Below the pieces are notes generated by a model, which did not search any database, was not told the DNA's origin, and saw only the letters and a list, made by a program, of their open reading frames with translations. Shown here one piece after another: positions 31,880-44,101 of a stretch of DNA of 64,000 nt; the first letter of the stretch is position 1, and each line of letters starts with the position of its first letter. The DNA lies in NCBI RefSeq assembly GCF_030272615.1, contig NC_081413.1:163589080-163653079 (forward strand), given 5' to 3'. Origin of the DNA: Cryptomeria japonica. Taxonomy: Eukaryota; Streptophyta; Pinopsida; Cupressales; Cupressaceae. The position numbers and the translations under genes are program-made.

Positions 31880-32682
31880 GTGCTACTAGTTGGTGAGAAA
31901 GAGTTGATCAACACACTCAAGGAAGGAGGAGTGGGGTTTTCCATTGTTGTAAAGCCAAAAGAAGACAACAAAGAAAAGAAAGTATACATTCCTAAAGAAG
32001 TGCAACAAGTCCTTATCAATGATGGAACACCAACAACATTGCCTCCTCAACGTGTCATCAGTAACCAAATTTATTTCATACCTAGAGCTTCATTTCCCAA
32101 TATGGCAGCTTACAAAATGACACCAGATTAGAACAAGGACATAGCCAAGAAAATATAATAACTCTTAGACAATGGACTAATAAGAGAGAGCATCAGCCCA
32201 TGTGCAGTACCCACCATTTTGGACCCAAAGAAGGGAGGTACTTGGAGACTCTATACTGATTCTATAGCCATAAACCAGATTACCATCAGGTATAGATTCC
32301 CATTCCAAGAATTGAAGATTTGATGGATTGTTTAGGAGGTTCTGAATAATTCACCAAGATAGACCTCAAGAGTGGTTACCACCAAATCAGAATCAAGGAG
32401 GGTGATGAATGGAAGACAACCTTCAACACCACAAAAGGACTTTTTGAATGGCTTGTTATGCCATTTGGACTCACAAATGCTCCTAGCACATTCATGAGAC
32501 TCATGAATGAAGTACTCAAGGATTATATTGGTAAATTTGTTATTGTTTACTTAGATGAAATCTTAATTTTTATCAAGTCTAAAGATGAATATCTTAAGCA
32601 TATAGAGATTGTGTTGAGGAAACTATGTGATGAGAAACTAACCAACAATTTGAAGAAATGTGAGTTTATGAAATAAGAGTTA
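31880..32682 (+). pseudogene. Chromovirus I reverse transcriptase
   Basis: From LINDGTPTTLPPQRVISNQI the domain runs through [67 protein letters not shown] and [11 protein letters not shown]. The catalytic box reads YLDE instead of YLDD, so the second catalytic Asp is replaced by Glu. Stops at about 32129, 32156 and 32674 and a frameshift near 32290-32350. Confidence 0.9.
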
Positions 32683-33340
32683 GTGTATCTTGGGTTTGTA
32701 ATCTCAAGAGGTGATTTGAAGATGGATACCTCTAAGGTGGAAGCTATAATCAGTTGGCCTACACCTAAGACAACAAGTGAGGTAAGAAGTTTTCATGGCT
32801 TGGCTCAATTCTATAGAAAGTTCATCAGAGGGTTTAGTGAAATATGTGCACCCATGCTTGAGACAATCGAGAGAGGTATGAAAACCGAGTTTCAATGGAC
32901 AAAGGAAGCACAAAGAGGATTTTATCTCTTGAAGACAAAGGTGGCTACTCAATTGGTACTCATTCTTCAAAACTTTGACAAGTTCTTCACCATTGAATGT
33001 GATGCAAGCAACATAGCGGCTAGAGCAGTTTTAAGCCAAGACAATAGACCAGTTGCATTTTTTAGTGAGAAGCTCAATGATGCAAAGAAAAGCTATTCCT
33101 CTTATGATTTGGAGTTGTATGCACTTGTCCAATCCCTTAGGAAATGGAGGCATTATTTTCTGCCTAAGGAATTTGTGGTTTATACTGATAATCAAGCTCT
33201 TAGCTTTCTCAATTCTCAAGAAAATTTGAACCATGGGCATATTAAATGGGTAGAGTATTTGCAGTCATATACCTTTAGCATTAAACATAAGAAAGGACAA
33301 TGTAATAAAGTAGCTGATGCATTGAGTAGAAGGTTATTAA
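32683..33340 (+). pseudogene. Chromovirus I reverse transcriptase thumb and RNase H
   Basis: This is the start of a 334-codon open stretch (32683-33687). LGFVISRGDLKMDTSKV and VRSFHGLAQFYRKFI form the thumb/connection. RNase H follows with FTIECDASNIAARAVLSQDN, VAFFSEKLNDAKKSYSSYD, LELYALVQSLRKWRHYF and FVVYTDNQALSFL. The acidic residues D, E and D are present. VADALSRR marks its end. Confidence 0.92.
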
Positions 33341-34640
33341 TAGTGCAAGAAGTGCATCTCAAAAGTATTGGAGTGGATAGTTTCAAGGATTTGTATGAAG
33401 ATGATGAAGACTTTGTTGATGCCTACAAGGTTTGCCAAGAGTTTGGAAACCGTTTTCATAGTGCATATGCTAATTACACCTTACAAGATGGAATTTTTTT
33501 CAAAGGAGGACAACTATGTGTACCTAAAGGTTCTATGAGAGAAAAATTGATGCAAGAGAAGCACAATGGATGCCTAAGTGGACATTTTAGTTTGAACAAG
33601 ACTTTGGAACTTATCCAAAGATTTTACTATTGGCCCAAGATGCAAAGAGATATCAGGAAATATGTGGAACAATGTGTGGTTTTCTAAAGAGCTAAGGGTA
33701 CCTCTTCCAATGATGGTGTTTATTAGCCCTGACCTATCCCCAACCGGCCATGGGAGTGTGTAAGTATGGATTTTATTGTTGGTTTGCCTAAAACCATATC
33801 AGGTTTTGATACCATCTATGTTGTGGTAGATAGGTTTAGCAAGATGGCGCATTTTATTCCATGTAAGATCACTCATGATGCTAGTTACATTGCTCATTTG
33901 TTTTTCAAGAAGGTTATTAGGATTCATGGTTTACCTAACAACATTGTATCAGATAGAGATGCAAAGTTTATTGGTCATTTTTGGAATACTTTGTGGTAGA
34001 GATTGGGAACTAACTTGTCTTTCAGTTTAGCCTATCATCCCCAAACGGATGGCCAAAAAAAGGTGGTCAATAGAAAACTTGGAAACCTTCTTAGATGCTT
34101 GACAAAGGAGTATGGACAAGCTTGGGATCAGATCATCCATCAAGCTGAGTTTGCCTACAATGACAGTGTGAATACGTCAACTGGTAAAAGCCCTTTTGAG
34201 ATTGTGTATGGCCTTCATCCTAGAGGTGTTTTGGAGCTCAGAGATGTTGGAAATATGGGACAGAAGAGTGGACATGCTTTGGACATGGCTCAATTAATAC
34301 AAGAGGTTCATGAGCATGTTAGGACAACCCTATTGGATACCTCTCAAAGAATCAAGGAAAGAGTACATGAGAAAAGAAAGGATGTCCAATTTGGAATTGG
34401 GGACATGGTCATGGTTCACTTGAACAAAGAAAGGCTTCAGAAAGGTGTCCCTAGTAAGCTTTAGATGAGGAGGATAGGTCCTTTCAAAGTCTTGGCTAAG
34501 TATGATAATAATGCATACAAGTTAGACCTACCCGATGATATGGCTTTATCTCCCATCTTCAATGTTGTAGATTTGGTGCAGTATAAGGGAACATTTCCAG
34601 AAGAATATTCTAGAGTCTTAGAGGTCTCTTAAGCACTTTC
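33341..34640 (+). pseudogene. Chromovirus I integrase
   Basis: The zinc-binding HHCC region is at 33560-33690 (EKHNGCLSGHFSLNKTLELI and YWPKMQRDIRKYVEQC). The last Cys is replaced (CVVF) and a stop follows. The core reads [64 protein letters not shown] and WDQIIHQAEFAYNDSVN. The D, D and the residue after the second D can be seen; the third (E of the usual QTEVVNR-type motif) appears changed to K in QKKVVN. Stops near 33735, 33998 and 34463. Confidence 0.9.
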
Positions 34641-34845
34641 AGACTTGCCCTTACCACTTGCACCCATTCCACAAGCCAAGAAGTTGTTAGACTCTAGAGT
34701 TTTTAAGAGAACAAGGCATACCATCTATATGGAGCACTTGATGAAATGGAAGAAGCTTCCCTCATCTAAGGCTACTTGGGTACCTGAGGCAGACTTTTCT
34801 AAGCTTGGAGTTCCCCTTTCTTTGTTACCTAAAGTAGTCACTTGA
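34641..34845 (+). pseudogene. Chromovirus I chromodomain
   Basis: LLDSRVFKRTRHTIYMEHLM, KWKKLPSSKATWVPEADFSK (positions 34690-34800) match the chromodomain at the integrase C-terminus that gives plant chromoviruses their name, with the aromatic W, W pair and acidic end. Known members use it to direct insertion to heterochromatin. In frame with the preceding integrase apart from a stop near 34630. Confidence 0.9.
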
Positions 34846-34867
34846 CTTCTTTTTCATTGGGTGAGTA

Positions 34868-36437
34868 TGTTGCAGGAGCACCTAGTTTTGAGTGCATTTT
34901 CTACATTTTGGTGTGCTAGTCTATAATTTGGTTGTGGTTTGTGAATAATGGATGAATCATAGGTCCACATGTGTTTGTGATATGCATTTGGAGGTTGGAT
35001 GTCAATGGGATCATGTGTTTACTCAATTTTGGCTTATAAGCCCTTTTAAGCCTAAAATGACATAAACATGCATTTTGGTGTCAAACATCTTCAAAATCCT
35101 TATTTTACATTGAGACATATCATGTTAGTGGTTTTAAGTCATCCTAGGTGGTTTAGAATGAGAAACAAAGCATGAAATGCAAAAATGCACTTTTTGGCAA
35201 AAGTTGTCAATGTTACTTGACAACATTTTACAACTTTGAGCAACTTTTTCCAAGTTTGAACAAATCAGTGGTTAAGAAACTGATGGAGAGTTAGTTAGGA
35301 TAAAAATGGCATATAAATTCCCTGAGTCTAAATGTAATCAAGTTGGAGAATGCCTGGAGCAAATCATAATACATTTTGAAGACCATTTTCCGATTTTTGC
35401 CTTGTATTTTCTGAAATTTGGAGCAACAGTCCGTACTTCATGGATTGATTTCATTGTTGTTATTCGATAATTAATTTTTACTTGTTCTTTTAGTTCTTAG
35501 GAAGCAATTGAGTTAGTCTTTGTTGTAGTTTTGAATTGAGTTTTTGATTTTGATAGCTCTCTGCTTGAGCAAGGGTTTTAGAGGCCCAAACATGGTTCTA
35601 GCTTGAAGTCCTTTGAGTTTCTCTCAATAAATCTTTGGAGTCAAGCCATGGAACCTTTTTATAGTGTACATAATATTTTTTTTGATTTGGTGGTCATTGA
35701 AAGGCCATTGGGCATCATTTCCTAGGTAAGCTCAGTCATAGCCCGATTACGAAATCATTGAAATTTTGCAAGTGTTTGCAGGGATGAGAAGGTTTGAAGT
35801 TTCCAAGTGTTTTGAATGAGAAATTGGGGTGTGGAAAAGCCTATGTGGAATTGTGGAGGTTTGGTAGACTAGGGAAGATGTTAAACCCTTGGAACAAGAC
35901 CACAAAGACCCAAAAACCGTAAAAATTTGCCATTTTTGGGTTCCGTACCGGTACAGATAGATATAGTTTCCTCACTTCATGAATCTCAAAGTTATTCTAA
36001 AAGGGTAGTCATATCATAAATGATTTTTCCTGGCTCTTTGGGAAAATCTTAACTAATTCCACAAAAACCAGTTAGGTAGGGCTAATTAGGGCTCTAGGGC
36101 TACTAGGCCTAGAAGATAATGAAAAGAAAGAGCAATGGAGAAATGGATGAAACCTAAACACAAAACCAGTTAATTGTCTTTGTAAAACCTTATGGAGACC
36201 TACCACAACCCATGCAAGCATATATTAGGAGTTTGATAGAGTAAGGTTGGATTTACCCTTGTGAATCTCAACCATGCCCAAGCATTTAGCGAGCACATAC
36301 TGATTGGGAGCACTCCTAGAGAGTTTGGATGTTTATATTGGTTGATAGACAAATGTAGATTGAAGAGAGCCCACTAAGACATCACTTTATTTCCTTTTGG
36401 AAAAGGATTGACTCTCTTTGAGTACCCCTCCCCATCA
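34868..36437 (+). repeat. Chromovirus I 3' LTR (1570 bp)
   Basis: Starts TGTTGCAGGAGC after a weak purine stretch (TTGGGTGAGTA) and ends CCCCATCA beside the CTATT target site. Possible TATA box ATATAAAT at 35309. Nothing coding; 36408-36620 is chance. Confidence 0.93.
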
Positions 36438-37160
36438 CTATTCTTCCTACACCTTGTATTTCTTCCATATCTACCACAGTCCTGCCTCCTACATCTTAAA
36501 AAGGGAAGCGCCTTACATTTCCTATTTTTCAACCTGGTATACCCTCTCCCATTCCTCCTCCTTCAAAGGAAGAGAAGAAGCCTATATCTATTGATCCTAA
36601 ACCTTCACAACCCTTGGTAAAAACTAAAAGAAACCATTGTGTGAGAGAACATTGATAGAGACATCATGCTAAGGCTCGTGAACTTGCTTCCAAACCTATT
36701 TACTCCCCAAAGAAACCAAATGTTCACTTAGTCCCATTTTTCTAGCCTTCGCCTAACCCTAGGGAGGAAGTTCAACCTAAATCACCAATATTAAAAATGA
36801 TTAAGAAAGATCATGGTTCATGTTCTATTCATATTTGAGATCCTATTTTTATTAATCTTGATGAATAAATGGATGATAATGTATTTCATGATAGAAATAT
36901 TTATTCTAATGATGATATGAGCTGGTTGATGTTGACAATGATTTATCTAAGAAACTTTTAAAAGCATTAACCCTAGCTCCTAGTGATAGACAAAGTGACT
37001 CATCATTAGAGCATGGTCCTATTTTGGAACTTGTGGTAGCTCCATCTATTGTGCTTGAATTTTCTCTTCTTGCATCTTATCCACCTTCCCAAAAAAATGT
37101 TTAGCAAGATTGGGAGATGGAAAATTTTCTTGATTAGCGTCATTTATGTCACATATTCTC
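36438..37160 (+). pseudogene. Gypsy H linker and degraded coding remnant beyond chromovirus I
   Basis: A proline-rich frame can be read (ISSISTTVLPPTS, FPIFQPGIPSPIPPPSKEEK and KPISIDPKPSQPLVKTKRN), matching the linker cut at 28780. It continues to 36780 and fades through stops. No reverse transcriptase or integrase motif appears, so gypsy H either lost its pol core or is non-autonomous. Confidence 0.6.
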
Positions 37161-37884
37161 TCTCCTCTCTTGCTTGTTCATATTGTGTTTTCCTGTGATG
37201 TGTTTTTCTATTATGTTAGGTTCTCTTTGGATGACACTTGTCACTTTGTTGGTGCAAGGTAATAAAGAGACCAAATTTGTTGTGACATTCTTCTATTTAT
37301 ATCTCAATTCTTCTATTTATTGTCCCTTGTGTTGTCTACTTGGGGATGATGCAAAGCATTGAGATCTCTTTTGGTCTCTTCCATGTTGAATAAAAAGACA
37401 TACATTCCCTTCTTCCATTGTGCTTGTGGTTCCAACACCTTTGGGGGATGAGGTCAATTCAATACAAAAAAGTTATGATATATTTATTATTTATCATAAG
37501 ATCATATTGACCCTAGAGTTAGTGGATCCCTTATGTGTTTTATGTTTTATGACCATTATCTTTTAATTTGTCCTTTCTTGGGGACATATCATTGTGGTAG
37601 TGTACGTGTCTTTGGATGTATGCTACCTTAAAGCAATTGCTTTGATAATGCATATGCAATCACTTTAACGTGGCAACATACACTTTGCTCAATGTTTCAC
37701 TTTATGCATGCACTATCACAAGTCTTGATACTCAAGTTAATTTTCCAACTGAGCCTTTTCCTTGGCAATTTGGTATTTTTCTTTTTCATGACTCATAGTA
37801 AGTGAGCCTTACTAGGCTAGTAGTCATAGTTCTCTCTATCTTTCCTCTTTCTTATGATATCCCTTTTATCTTGATATTGATGTA
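37161..37884 (+). other. Noncoding AT-rich stretch
   Basis: No ORF or motif I can support. Probably the 3' part of gypsy H or sequence next to it. The only ORF-like frame (37174-37362) has no recognisable content. Confidence 0.4.
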
Positions 37885-39689
37885 ATGGTAAAAATCAGGG
37901 TTTTCTCCATTAGATATAGTAAGACCACTAATTTTTCTTAATACACCATTACCTTAAGGAGGAGAGAAATTTAATAGATCTAATCTCTTGAGGATAAATA
38001 TTTTAATCAAATTCTAGGCTTCTTGAATGGGAATCTTTCCTCGTTTGAGTTGAATTGAATTGAATTTGTTGAAAATGTTAAAATTAAGGTAAATGTGTGG
38101 ATATTGAAGAGATCAAGGATGAACAATGAGCTAAAATGTCGCACAGAGCCACAAACCTAGATGTGGTCAAAGAAATATGATTTGGATCTGCTACCCAAAA
38201 TTTGGCCTAAATTGTTGGGACCATGGTGGTGGTTGCCATGGTCCTCCTAGCTTTTCATGATTCAAAAGGGAACGTGTTCATCTTTGTGAATTCTGTCATT
38301 CCTAAGAAATGTAGCTTTGTACCTATTTTTGCACACAGTGAAAAGGGGAATATTTGTTGGGAATCGGCATTTTCCTAAGTCAAACCTTATTTTAGGAATT
38401 AACCTTGAATGAATAAATAAAAATACTGAAATAAATAATGGAAAGATATACCTTAGATCTGCAATTGTTGATGATGATGCTTTGCTTATTTGAATGTAAT
38501 CACATATGTTATATAAAATGACATGGACATGACAAAACCCTAATCACACACACATACTTACATATGAATGATCTAATTTTCCTCCACAATGGTTGAATGA
38601 AGAATATGCATCCTTTAAGATCTATGAAAATTCTTAATGATGAATGCTTCATAGATGCAAGGAATTGATTACTTGGAGCTTTAGATCAAATGAATATATT
38701 AGATTAGGTTGATCAAATGTATTTATATATGGGTATCTAGGTGAATTACCAATAAGGCTAACCTCCAATAGTCATACAGAGCCACAAAGATTAATTCTTG
38801 TCGGAGAGATAGGAGCCATGCCCTTATTTCAAATTTGGGATCTACTAAGAGGGACCATGGTGCTGGGTGGCATGGTCCTTCTCAGAAAGGGACAAAATGA
38901 AGCCCTAGGGAGAAGGCTACCCCACCAGGGAATCCATCAATGGGTGTTCATGGTATCAGAACTAGAGATTGGGCACAAAACAAATGTAGATAGGTGATGA
39001 GGAGGAGACACACTAAAGTAGAGGCACAAACATGAGGTATAAATTGGCCCAGTGACAATTTATGATGCTACATTTGGCCTCCACTTTAACAAGAGTATGA
39101 ACCTATGCAAATAATCATGTTAAAGTAAATGAAAGGATGAAAGAGAGGAGAAATTAGGAGCACAATCACAAGGAGATAAGAAATCCATGATTTCAAGGAA
39201 CCAAGCCCCCATTATTAGGATCTTAACTCACTCAATCACATGTAAGGACACACAAAACAAGACAAAAACAAAAAGGAAAAAGGCAAATGGCAAAAAAGAC
39301 ACACAACTCAAAGGCTAAAAACCAAAAATAAGACCTCAAGTCAACTAGAGGAAGAGACCTTGATATCAAAAGGTCTCAACCACTAATATCTCTTGAAAAT
39401 ACCATCTCAAGAACACACGTGATGACATAAAAAGAGAAAGAGCACACATAATCCATGAACTAAAAATAACAAAGCTATGAGATCATGAGAAGAAATAGAG
39501 AAAGCATGGATACATGTTCTACATGTGTTTTTTCTAGGTTATCCTTGAGAAGAAGGATGAAAGAGGACATGGATACACATTCTAGATGTGTTTTTCTATG
39601 TGATCCATGTTAGGGAGGATAGTAGGAATAGTCTAGTTGTCTTTTGTTGGTTCCACTTACCCTCGTGTGTGTGTGCAAGTGATGTCTAT

Positions 39690-40045
39690 TTTCAAGTCTT
39701 AACCATCCCATATAAGGTTTTTTTCTCTAGTTTTGAGCATGCAACAACCTGTGTAAGACATGAAATAGAAATGCAAATGTGTATTTGGTATCAAGAACAT
39801 CTCATGTAAGAGTTTGTTTGGTCTGGTTTTGAGAATATGTAACCTCATCTAAGAAAAATATATGCCTAGTTTCGAGGACATCTCGTGTAAGATTTGTTTT
39901 GCTCTAGTTTCAAGAATGTGTACCCTGTATAAGACATATGAATATTTCATCTGGTTTCGAGTATGAAGCATTTTGTGTAAGAGTTTGTTTTCTTTGGTTT
40001 TGAGAATGAATACCCCATTTAAGAAATAAAATATATAGTACAATA
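39690..40045. repeat. Degenerate short tandem array in copy 1
   Basis: Units of roughly 50-60 bp share CTGGTTTTGAGAATGTGTA, CCCCATATAAGACAT and TCTCGTGTAAGAGTTTGTTT words. About six units can be seen. Noncoding. Confidence 0.6.
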
Positions 40046-41904
40046 TAGTACAAAGAGTGTGATATGTATGTGCCCCCTTAAGATGTCAACACAACCCTTG
40101 ATGTCTTAAGAAAGCTAGAAACAAGGATACCCACTTTCAAGAGGTGAAAATTAGGGTCTCCACCATTAAGTTAAAAACTATTAATTTTTTGCTTGGGGAC
40201 CACTTACATTAAAGAGGGGTGAACCCAATAAATATAGCCTTGAATCAACAAGGATAGGGCTGAGAATTCTTATTGGATTCACTGGATTAGGATTTAGTAC
40301 CCTCTTTTAAGTTGAACTATGAAAATGATGAAATTAGGGTAAAAATGTTGAAATTGAAGTATATGCATGAATTGTGTGCTACGATTGTTAAACAAAGCCA
40401 TGAACCTAGATCTGAGTATTTAGATTTGTTCCTAGAATGTCATACTGAATTGTCGAGACCAGAATGTCTATCACTCTGGTCCTCCACACTTTTCATCATC
40501 CAAAGGGGAACCTCTTCATCACCGTGAATTATTTTAATCTTGAAAATTATAACTTTGCAACTATTCCTGCACACAGTAGAGAAGGGAAAGTTTGGAATAT
40601 AGGTTCACCTAAGTCAAACTCTAATTTAGGAATTACCCTTGAATGAATAACTACAAATATTGGAATAGATAATGGAAATGTATAACTTAGATTTGCAATT
40701 GTTGATAATGATTATTTGCTTCTTGAATGTAATCACACATGTATGAAATGACATGAATGTGAAAAATTCCTAATCATAGGTACATTTTTGCATATGAATG
40801 ATGTAATTTTGCTCCACAATGGTTGAATGAAGGATATGCATCCTTGAAGATCTCTAAAAAAATTCTTGATGAACACTTCATGGACACATGAATACTAGAT
40901 TGCTAGGAGATGGAGACTTATGTTGGAATGAATTGATCAAATGTCTTTATATACTTGGGTATCTAGGTCATTTACCAATTAGACCGACCTCCAAAGGTCA
41001 TGCTGATCCATAAAGTTAATTTCCCATTAGAGAGATAGGACCCATCTACCATTTTGAAATAGGGCCTAGCTAAGAGGGACTAGGGCCCTGGGTGCTCTGG
41101 TCCTTCTCAATAAAGGACCTTTATTTAACCCTAGGGAGAAGGACAAGACTTCAGGAAATTAATTGATGGGTTTACATGACATCATAATTAGAGTTAAGGC
41201 ACTGAACAAACTTGGGTGGGAGATAAGGAAGGGACAGGCTAATGTAGGGGCATAAAATTGAGATAAAAGTGGCTCGGTGATAATTTATGATGCTACATTT
41301 AGCGCCCACTTTAATGGGAGTATGAGCCTATGAAAATAATTGTGGTAAAGTAGACGAAGGGATGAAATAGAGAAGCAATTAGGAGCACAATCACAAGGAG
41401 TATAAGACATCACTAATTTCAAAGAACCAAGCCCCCAATATTAGGATCTTAACTCACTCAAATACATGCAAAGGCACACAAAAAAAGAAAAAGGAAAACA
41501 AAGAAAAAAGGCAAAAGACACACACAAAAAAACCAAAACGAAAAACAAGACCTCAACTCAACTTGCCGAGGAGAGCTCAATATCAAATTATCTCAACAAG
41601 TAATGTCATTCTTGAAAAATTCCATCTCAACAACACAAGTGATCACATAAAAGAGAAAGAGCATGCATCATCCATGAACAACAAATAGCAAAGCTAAGAT
41701 CTCATTAGATGAAAGGAAGAAGCATAGATACACATTCTAGATGTGTTTTTCTAGGTGATCCATGAGAAGAATAATAAGAGAGGACATGGATACACATTCT
41801 AGATGTGTTTGTCTAGGTGATCCATGTTGGGGAGGAGAGTAGGAATAGTCTAGTTGTGTCTTTCTAGTTCCACTTGTCCTCGTGCATGTGTGCAAGTGAT
41901 GTCT

Positions 41905-42260
41905 GGTTTGAAGTGTTTAGCATCCCGTATAGGAGTTTTTTTCCTTTGGTTTCAAGTATGCTTCAACCTATTTAAGACATGTAATGAAAATGAAAATGCC
42001 AAAGGGCAAGTTTGGCTTTGAGAAAATCTCATAAAAGAGTTAAATTTTTCTAGTTTCGAGAATGTGTAACCTCGTTAAAGACAAATATATGCCTTCTTTT
42101 GAGGACATCCCATGTAAGATTTTTTTTTCTCTGGTTTTGGGAATGTACACCCCATATAAGATATATATCAATGTCCTGTCTGGTTTCGGGCATGAAGCAT
42201 TTCATGTAAGAGTTTGTTTTCTCTAGTTTTGAGAATGAACACCACATTTAAGACATGCAA
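41905..42260. repeat. Degenerate short tandem array in copy 2
   Basis: Same unit family and nearly the same unit count as at 39690-40045, so the array existed before the 2.24-kb duplication. Confidence 0.6.
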
Positions 42261-42370
42261 AACTATAGTACAATATGGTAAAAAGAGGGTTACACGTATG
42301 CCACCCCTTAAGATGTCAACATAGCCTTATGTTGATGTCTTAAAGAAGCTAGAAACAAGGATACCCACCT

Positions 42371-43300
42371 TCAACACCAAGGAGATATCCTTTAGGCAAA
42401 AATATTCATAAATTCAAGCTCAAGAGGCAATACTCTTACAAGAAAGGATAAGATAGTTGAAAAAAAGATATCTTTCAACAAATGTAAAGAGGATACTTGG
42501 AGGAGAAGAGATATTTTCTCAAATACATCTACCTTGAAGAGGAGTTATTAAACAAACATAACATCTCTATCAAAAGAAGGGAAGGAGAACAAGAATGCAT
42601 ACCTTCCACCTATTTCTTGGTGAAAGGAATTCTTGATGAAGGATGACACATTTTTGACCCAATGTGAGGGGTAAGTTGATAATAGACATACATTTCCAAG
42701 TGAAGAAGAGGTTGTATCCAAAGATACACACCTCTTTCCTAAGTGAGAATGCTTGAGAAAACAAACAACTTCATATAAAGAATAACATCAAATCATAAGT
42801 AAACAACACTCAAAAAAAGAAAAGTGGATCCTTAGAAAGGATAAGAGAGAGATCATTGAACCCAAGTGTAGATAGAATGAGAAGAATTACACAACCTCTA
42901 AGGAGACATTAGACATAATCAAATGTGTAATGTACTCACATGAAGGTATATTCAATGCAAGAAAAGAAATCAAGATATTTAAAATTCAACTCTAAAGAAA
43001 AGGTAATCTTCAAAGAGAGAAGGAAAGAATTAGATGAAGGATCACAAGCTTCCCTAAGGAGAGATCAATCATAAGAGATATACCATTCCATTCAAGAAAA
43101 GACATCAAAGCATAAACAATGCAACTCTTAAAGGGAATAGTTAAACCTTAGAGATAGAGAGGAAGGATAAGATAGAAGTAATAATGAATTGTGTTGCTGC
43201 CCCAAAATATTTTTGATTGAAAAAAAGCATCACCTCTTATGGAAAACAACCCCCATTTAACTTAACTACTTGTTTCATAGGGGGAAGAGAAACATGAAGG
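42371..43300. other. Noncoding purine-rich stretch with weak repetition
   Basis: Rich in AAGGA, GAGAGA and CAAATCA words. A loose unit of about 140 bp may recur (GAAAAGAAATCAAGATATT near 42961 and GAAAAGACATCAAAGCATA near 43099). No ORF I can support. Confidence 0.4.
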
Positions 43301-44030
43301 GTGAATGGAGTGCTAAGGCACTACCTCTTCACCAAGAAAGAGTGCAAGATTGGTTGCAATAGCTATGAAAGCCCTAGCATAGCTTTCTTGAACAAATGTT
43401 TTAAATGCTTTGCAATTTTGAAGAGAGTTACAATAACTACGATGAAAAAGACAATTTTCATCACCTTTCTTATGCTTAGAATTGTTATTAATTTTAATGA
43501 AAGGAAATACATTATTCTTATTATATTCAATATCCAAAAGATTCTAGTTTCCATTTTCTCTTGATCATCAATAGGATTAGGTCTCGTCTCTTCATATTTA
43601 GAATAAGGGTTGTTAGAAGAATATGTATTGTCATCTATGATTCTAACAATTCCATTATCAACTAGTTCTCGCATACGTTTTTGAAAATCGAGACAATCAT
43701 TAGCATGATGGTCATGAGTTTGTTGATATGAACAAAAAGGAATGTTTGAAGAAGAAGCACCCTTAGATGGACAATAAGTCTCATGTCTTGTAAGATAATA
43801 CTTAAAGCTTTCAATTCTAAGGAGATAATCCCTAGTGGAATCATAATTTTGTCCTAGACCTTTAGTAGTAACTTCCGTGGGAGGGTTTATAGGGACTCTA
43901 ATCACTTGTTCATATTTCCCAAGTCCTTTGTCCTCTAAAACCTTGTTTTTATATTACGTTATAGCCACTCCTATAATAATTTTTTAATTGAGAAGGAGGA
44001 AGAGCATTATAATGAATCTCTTTAAAATTT
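43301..44030 (-). pseudogene. Gypsy M gag fragment on the minus strand
   Basis: Minus-strand reading has LPPSQLKN near 43995, then VIRVPINPPTEVTTKGLGQN, YLTRHETYCPSKGA, the zinc-knuckle-like CSYQQTHDHHANDCLDFQKR and MRELVDNGIVRIIDD. This is a plant Ty3/gypsy gag end related in type to gypsy H, but on the other strand. Downstream sequence (43360-43313) has SYARAFIAIATNLALFLGEE in another frame. Element F is inserted just upstream of it. Confidence 0.72.
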
Positions 44031-44042
44031 GTAGTATCAGTG

Positions 44043-44101
44043 TGTTGGCTTATTGTCATTGATGTCATGGATGTGATTTGGTCCAACATGTATGTATGTG
44101 A
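44043..44101 (+). repeat. Element F 5' LTR, first 59 bases
   Basis: Begins TGTTGGCTTATTG. Cut after 59 bp by copia D, whose TGTGA target duplication ends here, and continues at 56474. Total LTR length about 868 bp. Confidence 0.72.

Larger units (their letters stand above)
28781..36437 (+). mobile_element. Chromovirus I, complete Ty3/gypsy element (7657 bp)
   Basis: Two LTRs (1506 and 1570 bp), primer site, gag, protease, reverse transcriptase, RNase H, integrase and a C-terminal chromodomain lie in Ty3/gypsy chromovirus order. CTATT flanks both sides (28776-28780 and 36438-36442). The first 99 aligned LTR bases differ at 8 sites. Coding parts carry several stops and frameshifts, so the element is inactive. 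Confidence 0.95.
37885..42370. repeat. Two-copy tandem duplication, period about 2.24 kb
   Basis: Copy 1 is about 37885-40135 and copy 2 about 40136-42370. Ordered anchor pairs keep the same spacing: GCACACAGT at 38332 and 40570, CCTTGAATGAATAA at 38403 and 40629, GATCCATGTT at 39601 and 41818, AGTACAATAT at 40038 and 42258, GCTAGAAACAAGGATACCCAC at 40114 and 42348 (the last 21-base match is split by my reading into two shorter ones). Identity is moderate, with many small indels. No coding content. It may be a duplicated LTR or 3' untranslated region of a gypsy element. Confidence 0.78.

Noticed and set aside
37885-42370. CRISPR-like or satellite array
   Set aside because: No regular short repeats with unique spacers, and only two long units. 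The setting is eukaryotic.
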